The position numbers and the translations under genes were made by a program. A stretch of 64,000 nt of DNA from Shimia sp. SK013 (lineage in GTDB: Bacteria; Pseudomonadota; Alphaproteobacteria; Rhodobacterales; Rhodobacteraceae): NCBI RefSeq assembly GCF_001292625.1, contig NZ_LAJH01000012.1:434001-498000 (forward strand), read 5' to 3'. Positions 25,349-34,837 of the stretch are shown here, one piece after another. The first letter of the stretch is position 1, and every line of letters starts with the position of its first letter. A model generated the notes under the pieces. The model did no database searches. It saw only the letters and a program-made list of their open reading frames with translations, and was not told the origin of the DNA.

Positions 25349-26893
25349 TCAGCTGCCCCGTCGGGCCGCACCGCGCAGATCGGACATGGAAAATGCTCCG
25401 GTGACACGGGCAACGGCAAAATAGATCAGCCCGCCAGCCACAATCAGCATGGCCAAGGCCAGATAGCGCCATCCCGGACTGCCAAGCCAAGGGATCAGAA
25501 CAATCCACAGCATCCAAAGCACGGCGCCCATAAGCGCACTGGAGAAAACGATCCGCCAAAGACGCTTGCGCAGCCGGGTGTCAAATTTCGCGGTGTCGCC
25601 AAATTTCCGGGCGCCAAAACCAAGTTGCGCGATCATCACCCAAGCCGACACCGTGGCGGCGATGGCCGGTGCCAGCCATTCGATGAAGGGGGCAAGGCCA
25701 AAGGCCAGTGCGGCGTTTACCACCATCGCCCAGACCGCATACCGGAAGGGGGATTTGGTGTCAGAACGGGCGAAATAGAGCGGCTGCAGTAGTTTTTGCA
25801 GTACGAACGCGGGCAGACCCACGGCGTAAATCGACAGGGCCACCGCAATTGCCGCGCTGTCATCCGGGCCGGTTTGTCCGCGCTCAAACAACACAGACAC
25901 GATCGGCAGCGGCACCACGAGGAAGGCGACCGCACAAGGAATTGTCAGGAACATCGCGAATTCGGTTGCGCGGGAGAAGGCGTTTTTGGCTCCTGCGTCG
26001 TCGCCCGCCTTGAGACGGCGCGCGAGATCAGGCAACAAAACGATGCCCACCGCGATGCCAATCACACCCAGCGGGAGTTGATAAAGCCGGTCCGCGGCAT
26101 AAAGCCAGCTAACCGCGCCTTCATTCGCAGAGGCCACAATCTGGCCGACCACAAGGTTGATCTGCATAACGCCTGAGGCCAGTGCGGCGGGAACTGCGAC
26201 CCTGACCATTTTTCCCATCTCAGGCGACGGACGCGGCACGCGCAGAGAAATGCGTGCTCCGGCACGATAGGCGGCGGTCCAGACCAGAGCGAGCTGGGCG
26301 ACACCGGCGGCGGGAATGGTCCAGAGCAGCCAGTAGATGACGTTTTCGCCCATCCAGCTGCCAAGAACCAGCGCCGGTATCACCATGATATTGAGCAGCA
26401 CCGGCGCGGCAGCAGCAGCGGCGAAATGGCCGCGTGCGTTCAGCACGCCGGAGAACAGAGCGGCGAGGGACATAAAGACGATGTAGGGAAAGACGATGCG
26501 GCCATAGCCAACGGTCAGGTCAAACCGCGCGTCATTGGAAAACCCTTCGGCTGTGGCCCAGACCAACGCGGGCATGAAGATCATGGCGAGCGCCGTCAAT
26601 GTGAGCACGACCAGCGCAAGCCACGACAAAGCATCGCTGGCAAAGCCGTCGGGATCTTCGTCGCCCTCGTGTTTCTTGGAATACATCGGCACGAAAGCAG
26701 CGTTGAAGGCCCCTTCGGCGAAGAAACGGCGAAACATGTTGGGAAGGCGGAAGGCCGCCACAAAGGCGTCCATCACAGGGCCGGGGCCAAGATAGCCAAG
26801 CAGAAGGATTTCGCGCACGAAACCCAAAACACGGCTAAGCAGCGTCCAGACCCCTACGGTCAGAAACCCTCGTATCAGGCGGATCGGTTTCAA
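25349..26893 (-). CDS. murJ: lipid II flippase MurJ
   Basis: A 514-residue membrane protein of the MATE-like MurJ/MviN family with 13-14 predicted helices. The N-terminal RGFLTVGVWTLLSRVLGFVREILLLGYLG and LPNMFRRFFAEGAFNAAFVPMYS are strongly conserved; the latter holds the arginines and glutamate essential for flipping lipid-linked peptidoglycan precursor to the periplasm. The start is TTG at 26893, preceded by AAAGGG, and forms a TTGA overlap with the glnD stop, so translation is coupled. It lies in the lppC-glnD-murJ chain. Confidence 0.95.
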   Translation of the reverse strand: MKPIRLIRGFLTVGVWTLLSRVLGFVREILLLGYLGPGPVMDAFVAAFRLPNMFRRFFAEGAFNAAFVPMYSKKHEGDEDPDGFASDALSWLALVVLTLTALAMIFMPALVWATAEGFSNDARFDLTVGYGRIVFPYIVFMSLAALFSGVLNARGHFAAAAAAPVLLNIMVIPALVLGSWMGENVIYWLLWTIPAAGVAQLALVWTAAYRAGARISLRVPRPSPEMGKMVRVAVPAALASGVMQINLVVGQIVASANEGAVSWLYAADRLYQLPLGVIGIAVGIVLLPDLARRLKAGDDAGAKNAFSRATEFAMFLTIPCAVAFLVVPLPIVSVLFERGQTGPDDSAAIAVALSIYAVGLPAFVLQKLLQPLYFARSDTKSPFRYAVWAMVVNAALAFGLAPFIEWLAPAIAATVSAWVMIAQLGFGARKFGDTAKFDTRLRKRLWRIVFSSALMGAVLWMLWIVLIPWLGSPGWRYLALAMLIVAGGLIYFAVARVTGAFSMSDLRGAARRGS

Positions 26894-29697
26894 GCTGTAG
26901 CCCTTTCGACGCCCTGTTCAATCGCTTCGCGCAGCTTTTTCTCCAAGGTTTTCTGCTTGTGTGCCGCGTGAAATTTCAGCCCGAACATGTCTTTGACGTA
27001 GAAGGTGTCGACCACCTGTTCGCCGTAGGTCGCGATAACGGCGGAAGCGATGTAGACGTTGGTGTTGGCGAGAGTGCGGGTGAGATCGTAAAGCAGACCC
27101 GGCCGATCGCGGGTGTCGACCTCGATGATGGTGTAGATCTCTGAGCCTTCGTTGTCGAAGATGACGGTGGTGGGCACCCTGAAGGCGCGTTCGCGTTTTT
27201 TGATCACGTCGCGCGACTTCATGGCGTCGCGGGTGACAACCTCTCCCTTGAAGGTTTTTTCAATCATCTGGCGCAGGCGCGGCAGGCGGCTGGACTCGTA
27301 AGGTTTGCCCTCGGCGTCCTGTATCCAGAAGGCAGCAGTCGCGTGGCCGTCTTTGGAGGTGAAGGTCCGGGCGTCAACGATATTTGCGCCCACAAGCGCC
27401 AGCGCGCCGCACATGCGTGAAAAGATGCCGGGGTGATCGGACATCGCAAAACACGCCCTCGTGGCGTCGCGGTCGTCGTCGGGGTGCAAATCGATGCGGA
27501 TTTCATCGTTGGGTATGTCGCGCAGCAGTTCGGCAAAGACTTTGTGCGCGGTGATGTGCAAACCTTGCCAGTAGGGATCGTAGTGCCGCCCGGTCTCTTT
27601 CTTGAGATCCTTGGCTGGCCAATCCGCCAGTTCCGCGCGCAACAGCTTTTTGGCGTTGGTGCCACGGTTTTCGCGAGTGATGGCTTCCATGCCGTCCTCG
27701 AGCACCAGTTTGGTTTGGCCGTGCAACGCGCGCAGCAGAACGGCTTTCCAATTGTTCCACGTGTTTGGGCCGACACCACGAATGTCACACACTGTCAGAA
27801 CCGTCAGCAGGTTGAGGCGTTCCACGGTTTTCACCGCTTTGGCAAAGTCGCGCACAGTGCGTGGGTCGGCGATGTCGCGTTTCTGCGCCATGTCCGACAT
27901 CAAAAGGTGATGGCGCACCAGCCATTCTACCGTCTCGACCTCGGATTTGTTCAAGCCCAGGCGTGGCGCGACTTTGCGCGAGATTTGCGCCCCCAGAATA
28001 GAGTGGTCAATGTCGCGGCCTTTGCCGATGTCATGCAGCAGCATGGCAACCATCAGAACCTTGCGGTTGATGCCGGTTTTCAGGATTTCCGAGCTGAGCG
28101 GCAGTTCGTCCTGCAGCTCTTCTTTCTCGATATGGGTGAAATTGGCGATCACCTGAATGGTGTGCTCATCCACGGTGTAGGCGTGATACATGTTGAACTG
28201 CATCATCGCGACGATGGGTTCGAATTCGGGAATAAACGCGGCGAGGACGCCCAATTCGTTCATCCGGCGCAGGGCGCGTTCGGGGTTGCCATGCTTTAGC
28301 AGCAGATCAAGAAAGATGCGCCGCGCTTCTTTGTTGGCACGCAGATCATCGTCGATCAGTTGCAGGTTGGCCGTCACCAGACGCATGGCGTTCGGGTGGA
28401 TCAGCATGCCGGTACGCAGACCCTCTTCAAACAGGCGCAACAGGTTGAGGGGGTCGGCAAGGAACGTGTCGGCGTCCGCCACGTCCAGGCGGTTGTGGAT
28501 CACTTGATAGCCGGCTTTGACGCGCGGGCGTCGGCGGAAAATGCGTTCCATCAGCGGAGCTGCCTTGGCGTGGTCCGCCTCCAGCTTGGTCAGGATGATC
28601 CGTGTCAGGTCGCCCACGGAGGTCGCGTGGCGGAAAAAGTCCTGCATGAAGTGTTCGACCGCACGGCGTCCACCGGTGTCTTTGTACCCAAGCGCATCGG
28701 CGACCTCGACCTGCACATCAAACGTGAGCTGCTCTGAGGGGCGGCCTGCAATCAAATGCAGGTGACCGCGTACCGCCCAAAGGAAACTTTCAGCCGCGAT
28801 GAAGTTTTCCAGCTCGTCATCGCTTAGCACATCGAGTGCGACAAGTTCCTGTACCTCAGAGACGTGGTAGACGTATTTGGCAATCCAGAAGAGCGATTGC
28901 AGATCACGCAGCCCGCCTTTGCCTTCTTTGACGTTGGGCTCCACCACATAGCGTTGACCCTGTTTCAGGTGTCGATTGTCGCGTTCTTCAAGCTTTGCGT
29001 CGATGAATTCACGCTCGCTCCCTTTGAAAAGCTCGTTTTCCAGCCGTTCTGCCAGCTCTTGGGCCAGTGATGCGTCCCCCAACAGGTAGCGATGTTCAAG
29101 CAGTGCTGTGCGGATGGTGAAATCCTCGCGACCCAGACGCAGGCAATCGCGCACGGTGCGAGAGGCGTGGCCAACCTTTAGGCGCAGATCCCAAAGGATA
29201 TAAAGCATGGTTTCGATCACGCTCTCGGCCCAAGGGGTGATCTTGTAAGGCGTCAAAAACAGCAGATCGACATCAGACTGCGGCGCCATTTCGCCACGGC
29301 CATAGCCACCCACAGCCAGTAGCGACAACCGTTCGCCCTCTGTCGGAGTGTGCGCCGGATGCAGACGTTCGGTGGCCACGAAAAAGGCGCTGCCGATCAG
29401 GCAGTCGGTCAGCCAAGTATAAGACCGGGTCATCTCGCGTGCAGCCCAAGGTTTGGCGCGGAAGGCGTCGGCGATGGTGGTCATCGCCGCCTTGCGCCGC
29501 ACCAACAGGATTTTGACCACTTCGCCACGCCGCCCGTCGAAGCCGTCTTGTGCAAAGAGGGCATCAAGTTCGGCAAGCACGGCAGCGCGGTCAAAGATCT
29601 CGTCAGCGGCGCAGATCAACCCCGCCGCGGGTACTGGTGGGACAATGGAGCCGGTTTTAGAGGCCAGCGCCTCCGAATCGTTGTGGGGCTGGGTCAA
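26890..29697 (-). CDS. glnD: [protein-PII] uridylyltransferase/uridylyl-removing enzyme
   Basis: A 935-residue bifunctional nitrogen sensor. The nucleotidyltransferase core is GGYGRGEMAPQSDVDLLF at 130-147, with catalytic aspartates at 142 and 144. An HD hydrolase domain follows (YTVDEHTIQVIANF, LLHDIGKGRDIDHS). Two C-terminal ACT domains (SDHPGIFSRMCGALALVGANIVDARTF and DTRDRPGLLYDLTRTLANTNVYIASAVI) sense glutamine. The enzyme adds or removes UMP on PII proteins. The best start is TTG 29697, preceded by AAGGTGG and overlapping lppC by 41 bases; a TTG at codon 27 is an alternative. Confidence 0.95.
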   Translation of the reverse strand: MTQPHNDSEALASKTGSIVPPVPAAGLICAADEIFDRAAVLAELDALFAQDGFDGRRGEVVKILLVRRKAAMTTIADAFRAKPWAAREMTRSYTWLTDCLIGSAFFVATERLHPAHTPTEGERLSLLAVGGYGRGEMAPQSDVDLLFLTPYKITPWAESVIETMLYILWDLRLKVGHASRTVRDCLRLGREDFTIRTALLEHRYLLGDASLAQELAERLENELFKGSEREFIDAKLEERDNRHLKQGQRYVVEPNVKEGKGGLRDLQSLFWIAKYVYHVSEVQELVALDVLSDDELENFIAAESFLWAVRGHLHLIAGRPSEQLTFDVQVEVADALGYKDTGGRRAVEHFMQDFFRHATSVGDLTRIILTKLEADHAKAAPLMERIFRRRPRVKAGYQVIHNRLDVADADTFLADPLNLLRLFEEGLRTGMLIHPNAMRLVTANLQLIDDDLRANKEARRIFLDLLLKHGNPERALRRMNELGVLAAFIPEFEPIVAMMQFNMYHAYTVDEHTIQVIANFTHIEKEELQDELPLSSEILKTGINRKVLMVAMLLHDIGKGRDIDHSILGAQISRKVAPRLGLNKSEVETVEWLVRHHLLMSDMAQKRDIADPRTVRDFAKAVKTVERLNLLTVLTVCDIRGVGPNTWNNWKAVLLRALHGQTKLVLEDGMEAITRENRGTNAKKLLRAELADWPAKDLKKETGRHYDPYWQGLHITAHKVFAELLRDIPNDEIRIDLHPDDDRDATRACFAMSDHPGIFSRMCGALALVGANIVDARTFTSKDGHATAAFWIQDAEGKPYESSRLPRLRQMIEKTFKGEVVTRDAMKSRDVIKKRERAFRVPTTVIFDNEGSEIYTIIEVDTRDRPGLLYDLTRTLANTNVYIASAVIATYGEQVVDTFYVKDMFGLKFHAAHKQKTLEKKLREAIEQGVERATA

Positions 29698-30823
29698 TGA
29701 TTACCACCTTCTTGTCGCGGATTGTGGCCACGGCCAGCCCACGTTCATTCGTACCATCGGCGCGCAGGCGGAAGATGCCATTCACGCCCTGAAAACCGGC
29801 GCCCTGTGTCAAGGCGCTTGTGGTCAATGCATTGCTCTTGCCAGCTTTGACCAGTGCGCCAATCGCCGCAATGCCATCATAGGCCAGCCCGCCAATCGGA
29901 TGCGGCAGGCCTCCGTATGCCTGAGCATAACGGGTTTGGAATTGCTGCGTCAGATTAGGATCGGGCAGGGCAAACCAGCCGTTTTGCACACCCGGCAGTT
30001 CCAGCGTCTGGCTGGGGATGTCCCAGCGGGTCAGGCCCATAAACTGTGTTGTAGCGGGGCTGAGACCGGCCTCTGGCAGAAGCTGTGTCATCAAAGGCAA
30101 GGCGCCTGATGTGTTGGAGGTCAGGAAAATGGTGTCTGCGCTGTTGGCCTCTGCCTGCAGTTTGATTTGAGACACAGCAGCAATCACGCCCTCCTGAGAG
30201 AATTGGTAGCTTACGGATCCTGCCGCCTGTGCGCGTTGGCTGGCGATGGCGTTGTCGATAGCGATCTTTCCGAGGCGGCCGGCTTCGTTTTGAGCATGCA
30301 CCACAAGGATGTTTGGTTTGCCGCTGCGCACGGAATAGTTGACGAGGCGGTCCGCCGTGTTCTGAAACGTTGGGCCAAGCACAAACAGGTTGCCGCCGGC
30401 GATCGAGGTGTTGTTGGAGAACGACAATACGTTGATGTTGCGGGAGGCAACCGCCTTGGCAGCTGCGTTCGCTGCCTCACCGAAAACCGGCCCGATGATG
30501 ATCTTAGCGCCCTCGTTCACGGCCTGCACCGCCGAAGCGTGCGCAGTATTAGGGTCACCGGCTGTTGGATAAATCCGCAAGTCGATTTGAACGCCATCAA
30601 GGTCCGCAATGGCCAGTTTCGCTGCGTTTTCAAGGCTTTGCGCCAGAATGACGTCGCCAGTGTTGCTTGACCCATTGGGAACCAAAAGCGCAACAGGCAC
30701 CGGATTTGAGGTGGAAATAGTTGGGCCACCGCCATCCGGCAAACAGGCCGCAAGCGTGAGCGCGGACAATCCGAGAACCGCCCCTGTCAAAAAACGTCGG
30801 GCGGGTTTAAAAAAAGACAACAT
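29657..30823 (-). CDS. LppC/LpoA-like penicillin-binding protein activator lipoprotein
   Basis: A 388-residue lipoprotein: a lipobox LTLAAC places the lipidated Cys at 27. The rest is a periplasmic-binding-protein type 1 fold (VPVALLVPNGSSNTGDVILAQSLENAAKLAIADLDG, IIIGPVFGEAANAAAKAVASRNINVLSFSNN, GLAYDGIAAIGALVKAG), like the C-terminal domain of LpoA. It lacks LpoA's N-terminal TPR part, as usual in alphaproteobacteria. A role in stimulating peptidoglycan synthesis is inferred. GGAG precedes ATG 30823. Its end overlaps the start of glnD. Confidence 0.85.
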   Translation of the reverse strand: MLSFFKPARRFLTGAVLGLSALTLAACLPDGGGPTISTSNPVPVALLVPNGSSNTGDVILAQSLENAAKLAIADLDGVQIDLRIYPTAGDPNTAHASAVQAVNEGAKIIIGPVFGEAANAAAKAVASRNINVLSFSNNTSIAGGNLFVLGPTFQNTADRLVNYSVRSGKPNILVVHAQNEAGRLGKIAIDNAIASQRAQAAGSVSYQFSQEGVIAAVSQIKLQAEANSADTIFLTSNTSGALPLMTQLLPEAGLSPATTQFMGLTRWDIPSQTLELPGVQNGWFALPDPNLTQQFQTRYAQAYGGLPHPIGGLAYDGIAAIGALVKAGKSNALTTSALTQGAGFQGVNGIFRLRADGTNERGLAVATIRDKKVVIIDPAPQRFGGAGL

Positions 30824-30917
30824 CGGAATAACTCCATTCCCTGCTTGGGTGCGTTCGCTTGCGCGGTCGGCTATAGGTTTTGAGCGCGGATAATAAACGG
30901 ATGAAAAGGCGGGTCCA

Positions 30918-31784
30918 GTGGGGAATCACCAGACGGAGAAATTGCAGCCGGGTTTGTACTTTGTCGCCACACCCATTGGGTCGGCGCGTGATATCACATT
31001 GCGGGGGCTCGATGTTTTGGCGTCTGCGGATGTGATCGCGGCTGAGGACACCCGCTCGATGAAGCGGTTGCTGGAGATTCACGGCGTGCCGCTGGGAGAT
31101 CGGCCGGTGTTAAGCTATCACGACCATTCGGGTGAGAAAACGCGGACGAAACTGGTAGCGCACATTGCCGCTGGACGGTCAGTTGCCTACGCATCAGAGG
31201 CGGGCACGCCGCTTATCGCTGATCCGGGATATCACTTGTCTCGTGCGGTTGCGGAAGCTGGGCATCTGGTGACGTCCGCGCCGGGACCTTCGGCGATCAT
31301 CACGGCCTTAACTTTGGCTGGCCTGCCAACGGATGCGTTTTTCTTTGCGGGTTTTTTGCCCAATGCCCGCGCGGCGCGGCGCAAAGCGATGCAGGCCGTC
31401 GCGGCGGTTCCTGGAACTTTGGTGTTTTACGAATCGCCAAAGAGAATTGGCGCAATGCTGGCGGATGCCGTGGAGGTCTATGGCCCTGACAGGGCGGGGG
31501 CTGTGGCGCGTGAGTTGACCAAGAAATTCGAAGAGGTGCGCCGAGGCACGCTCGCGGAATTGTCGGCGAGCGTTCAGGAAGCGCCACCTAAAGGGGAAAT
31601 CGTTGTCTTGATCGAGCGGACCCCGGTTCGAGCGGCCAGTGAGGAAGTTATCGAAGAGGCTTTGCGCGAGGCGCTGAAGACCCTGTCTGTGCGTGATGCG
31701 TCAGCCGAAGTTGCGGAGACATTTGGTGGGCATAAACGAAGTATTTACCAAATAGCCCTGAAACTGAAGAAGGATCAGGGGTAA
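30918..31784 (+). CDS. rsmI: 16S rRNA (cytidine1402-2'-O)-methyltransferase
   Basis: A 288-residue tetrapyrrole-methylase-fold enzyme. GLYFVATPIGSARDITLRGLDVLASADVIAAEDTR spans residues 12-45 and is the RsmI signature; SYHDHSGEK, SEAGTPLIADPGYHL and PGPSAIITALTLAGLPTDAF follow. It methylates the ribose of C1402 in the ribosomal decoding centre, with RsmH. The start is GTG at 30918, preceded by AAAGGCGGG. It is divergent from lppC and is followed at once by yraN, an arrangement seen in many bacteria. Confidence 0.94.
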   Translation: MGNHQTEKLQPGLYFVATPIGSARDITLRGLDVLASADVIAAEDTRSMKRLLEIHGVPLGDRPVLSYHDHSGEKTRTKLVAHIAAGRSVAYASEAGTPLIADPGYHLSRAVAEAGHLVTSAPGPSAIITALTLAGLPTDAFFFAGFLPNARAARRKAMQAVAAVPGTLVFYESPKRIGAMLADAVEVYGPDRAGAVARELTKKFEEVRRGTLAELSASVQEAPPKGEIVVLIERTPVRAASEEVIEEALREALKTLSVRDASAEVAETFGGHKRSIYQIALKLKKDQG

Positions 31785-31833
31785 TGTGATACCCTTGAGA
31801 TGCCCTATTTTTTGTGTTTGGCGAGGTTTTGCC

Positions 31834-32247
31834 GTGTCTGATCAGGTTGAAAACGATGAGGGTGAAGTCGCGCCTCAGTCAAACCGAAAACACCGTGGGC
31901 AGAAAAATTTTTTGTCTGGAATGGCAGCTGAGGCAGCGGTGGCGCGCGCCTATGAAGCTGCAGGTATGGTCATTCTTCGACGTCGTTGGCGTGGTCGTGG
32001 CGGCGAAATTGACCTTATTGTGCGCAATGGCGCGGAAATCATTTTTGTTGAAGTAAAGAAAAGCCGTGATTTTGCGCGCGCATCGGAACAGCTTCGGCCA
32101 CGTCAAATGGCCCGCCTGATGCGGGCTGGGGAGGAATTTGTCGGAGGTGAGCCTGCAGGGCTGCTGACGCCGATGCGGTTTGACGTGGCCTTGATGGATG
32201 ATCAGGGCCGCATTCAAATTCTAGAGAATGCTTTGTGCGCCGCTTGA
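31834..32247 (+). CDS. yraN: YraN family (UPF0102) endonuclease-like protein
   Basis: A 137-residue protein of the UPF0102 family with the nuclease-like core [29 protein letters not shown], in which E-I-D-L and V-E-V-K correspond to restriction-endonuclease-fold metal-binding residues. Its cellular role is not established, though it is often next to rsmI. Two GTG starts are possible: 31786, immediately after rsmI, and 31834 ([11 protein letters not shown]). The second is chosen because the residues before it look unlike family N-termini; GCGAGG precedes it. The real start is uncertain. Confidence 0.82.
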   Translation: MSDQVENDEGEVAPQSNRKHRGQKNFLSGMAAEAAVARAYEAAGMVILRRRWRGRGGEIDLIVRNGAEIIFVEVKKSRDFARASEQLRPRQMARLMRAGEEFVGGEPAGLLTPMRFDVALMDDQGRIQILENALCAA

Positions 32248-32308
32248 GCAGGCATTGCACCCGCCGACAGCTTGGGCCATGAAGAGGCATCAACGGAGGG
32301 TGCCGCCC

Positions 32309-33244
32309 ATGAAAATCGCATTCCAGATGGACCCGATCCAGTCTGTGGACATCAACGCCGATAGCTCGTTTCGTATCGCCGAAGAGGCGCAGGCACGTGG
32401 CCATGAGCTATTTTACTATTCGCCCGACAAGCTTGCCTATGAAGAAGGTGAGATCACTGCGCGTGGTCATTGGATGACGGTGCAGCGGGTTGAGGGCGAT
32501 CATGTGGCGCTGGGCCCGGAAACGGTTGTCTTGTTGAAAGATGTTGATGTTGTTTGGCTGCGGCAAGACCCGCCGTTTGATATGCACTATATCACGTCGA
32601 CTCATCTTTTGGATCGACTGATGCCAGACACGTTGGTTGTGAATGACCCGTTTTGGGTGCGCAATTATCCTGAGAAGCTTCTGGTGCTGGATTTTCCGGA
32701 CCTGACGCCGCCCACGACGATTGCGCGTGATCTGGACACCATCAAGGCGTTCAAGGAAAAGCACGGCGATGTTATTCTGAAGCCGCTCTATGGCAATGGC
32801 GGCGCAGGGGTTTTCCGGCTTGATGCGGGCGATCGCAACCTGACCTCGCTGCATGAGTTGTTCACTGGATTCAGCCGTGAGCCGCTGATTGTGCAGAAAT
32901 TCCTGCCGGATGTTAGCAACGGCGACAAGCGTGTGATTTTGGTGGATGGCGAGCCGGTGGGGGCGATCAACCGCGTGCCCGCAAAAGGTGAAACGCGATC
33001 AAACATGCATGTTGGCGGGCGTCCTGAAAAGATTGGTCTGTCCGAACGCGATCTGGAAATTTGCGCAGCGATTGGACCGCTGTTGCGGGAAAAAGGCCAA
33101 GTGTTTGTCGGGATCGACGTCATTGGTGACTATCTGACGGAAATCAACGTGACCTCGCCAACTGGCATTCAGGAGCTGGAGCGGTTCGACGGGATCAACG
33201 TTGCAGGCAAAATCTGGGACGCAATCGAAGCCAAACGGGCCTAG
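32309..33244 (+). CDS. gshB: glutathione synthetase
   Basis: A 311-residue ATP-grasp enzyme joining gamma-glutamylcysteine and glycine. It begins [37 protein letters not shown], as in E. coli GshB, and has the ATP-grasp blocks [46 protein letters not shown] and [29 protein letters not shown] lies nine bases before ATG 32309. Its stop overlaps that of the convergent comM/yifB gene in the palindrome CTAG. Confidence 0.97.
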   Translation: MKIAFQMDPIQSVDINADSSFRIAEEAQARGHELFYYSPDKLAYEEGEITARGHWMTVQRVEGDHVALGPETVVLLKDVDVVWLRQDPPFDMHYITSTHLLDRLMPDTLVVNDPFWVRNYPEKLLVLDFPDLTPPTTIARDLDTIKAFKEKHGDVILKPLYGNGGAGVFRLDAGDRNLTSLHELFTGFSREPLIVQKFLPDVSNGDKRVILVDGEPVGAINRVPAKGETRSNMHVGGRPEKIGLSERDLEICAAIGPLLREKGQVFVGIDVIGDYLTEINVTSPTGIQELERFDGINVAGKIWDAIEAKRA

Positions 33245-34752
33245 GCGGTTTTTGTGGTAAGTCGAAAGCTGACTGCCTCCGCGACATGCGGGCGACGCAC
33301 GGTTTCGGATCCTGCGAGATCGGCAATTGTGCGGGCCACACGCATCACGCGGTGATAGCCGCGCGCGGTGAGGCCATAAGTCTCGGCCACTTTGAGAAGC
33401 AGCGTGCGCCCCTCATCGTCTGGTGTGGCGATATCCTCGAGTATTTTCCCATGGGCGTCAGCGTTGGCGCGAATGCCGTCTGTTTCGGCAAAGCGGGCCA
33501 ATTGCAGGTCACGCGCGGCGAGCACGCGCGCGGCGATGGTTGCAGATGTGTCGCCATCGGCGGGTAAGTCGAGGTCGGTGAAGCTGACGGGGGGCACTTC
33601 GATGCGCAGATCCAGCCGGTCCAGTAACGGACCTGACAGGCGGCCAAGGTAATCCTCGCCGCAATTGGGCACACGTGCGCAAGCCTGTGAGGGGTCAAAC
33701 ATATGACCGCACCGGCACGGGTTTGCGGCGGCGACCAGCATAAAGCGGCAGGGGTAGGTCACATGCGCATTGGCGCGCGCGATCATGACTTTGCCGGTTT
33801 CAATGGGTTGGCGCAGGGTTTCCAGAACAGGTCGGGCGAATTCGGGCAACTCATCCATAAAAAGAACGCCATTGTGCGCCAGCGAGATTTCACCGGGCGT
33901 TGCGCGGCGCCCACCGCCAACAATCGCGGCCATTGAGGCCGTGTGGTGGGGTTCGCGAAACGGGCGTGCGCGGGAGATGCCACCTTGATCCAAGATGCCA
34001 GCGACCGAGTGGATCATAGAGGTTTCCAACGCCTCGGCGGGGCTAAGCGGTGGCAAGATTGTTGGCAGGCGGGCAGCGAGCATGGATTTTCCGGAGCCCG
34101 GCGCACCAACCATAAACAGGTGGTGGCGACCTGCAGCAGCGATTTCCAGCGCGCGTTTGGCGCGCTCCTGACCTTTGACGTCGCGCATATCTAAAACGCT
34201 GACCGGACTTAGAACTTCGCCGGGGAGGGATGGCGGCAATGGCGATTGGCCGGAAAAATGACGGACCACATCGGCAAGCGTTTTGGCGCCAATCACCTGT
34301 GTAGCGGCGACCCACGCGGCTTCGGGACTGGAGGCGCTGGGGCACAGCAACGTTCGATCGTCTTGTGCTGCGGCCATTGCTGCGGGCAACGCGCCTGTCA
34401 CAGCGACAAGTGTGCCGTCTAGCGACAATTCCCCGAGGCTGACGGAGCCCTCGGAGGCGTCTTCGGGGATAATGCCAAGTGCGGACAAAAGTGCCACGGC
34501 AATGGGCAGATCAAAATGGCTGCCCTCTTTGGGAAGGTCGGCTGGCGAAAGGTTAATGGTGATGCGTTTGGACGGCAACGCGATGGCCATCGAGGCCAAT
34601 GCCGAGCGCACGCGATCACGGGCCTCGGAAACAGCTTTGTCGGGCAGGCCGACGATGGAGAAAGCCGGCAGCCCCGGGGTTACGGCACATTGCACCTCAA
34701 CCTGATGCGCCTCTACGCCTTCGAACGCCACGGAATAAGCCCGTGAAACCAT
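33241..34752 (-). CDS. comM: YifB/ComM family Mg-chelatase-like AAA+ ATPase
   Basis: A 503-residue protein with an N-terminal Lon-like domain ([41 protein letters not shown]), a central AAA+ module with Walker [10 protein letters not shown] and Walker B FMDELPEF, and a C-terminal Mg-chelatase-like part with AANPCRCG. In competent bacteria ComM is a branch-migration helicase that helps integrate incoming DNA. In Rhodobacter capsulatus a comM homologue is among the CtrA-dependent genes needed to receive gene-transfer-agent DNA. ATG 34752 gives [20 protein letters not shown], the family start. The AT-rich region upstream holds TTAA repeats. Confidence 0.93.
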   Translation of the reverse strand: MVSRAYSVAFEGVEAHQVEVQCAVTPGLPAFSIVGLPDKAVSEARDRVRSALASMAIALPSKRITINLSPADLPKEGSHFDLPIAVALLSALGIIPEDASEGSVSLGELSLDGTLVAVTGALPAAMAAAQDDRTLLCPSASSPEAAWVAATQVIGAKTLADVVRHFSGQSPLPPSLPGEVLSPVSVLDMRDVKGQERAKRALEIAAAGRHHLFMVGAPGSGKSMLAARLPTILPPLSPAEALETSMIHSVAGILDQGGISRARPFREPHHTASMAAIVGGGRRATPGEISLAHNGVLFMDELPEFARPVLETLRQPIETGKVMIARANAHVTYPCRFMLVAAANPCRCGHMFDPSQACARVPNCGEDYLGRLSGPLLDRLDLRIEVPPVSFTDLDLPADGDTSATIAARVLAARDLQLARFAETDGIRANADAHGKILEDIATPDDEGRTLLLKVAETYGLTARGYHRVMRVARTIADLAGSETVRRPHVAEAVSFRLTTKTA

Positions 34753-34771
34753 GACAAAACCCGCCCACCAA

Positions 34772-34827
34772 TTAACGATTAACACTCGTTAATAAGGTTA
34801 GGCGGATCATGGTTAGCGAAGAGTTAA
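34772..34827. promoter_or_regulatory. TTAA/GTTA repeat cluster upstream of comM (possible CtrA site)
   Basis: This 56-base AT-rich spot between the comM start and the GST stop contains TTAA at 34772, 34779, 34789 and 34824. ATTAAC-ACTC-GTTAAT at 34778-34793 is a perfect inverted repeat, and TTAG-N7-TTAA at 34813-34827 is one mismatch from the CtrA site TTAA-N7-TTAA. The repeats lie 20-75 bases before the comM start. CtrA binding is inferred. Confidence 0.45.
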
Positions 34828-34837
34828 TGCCGGTTTT

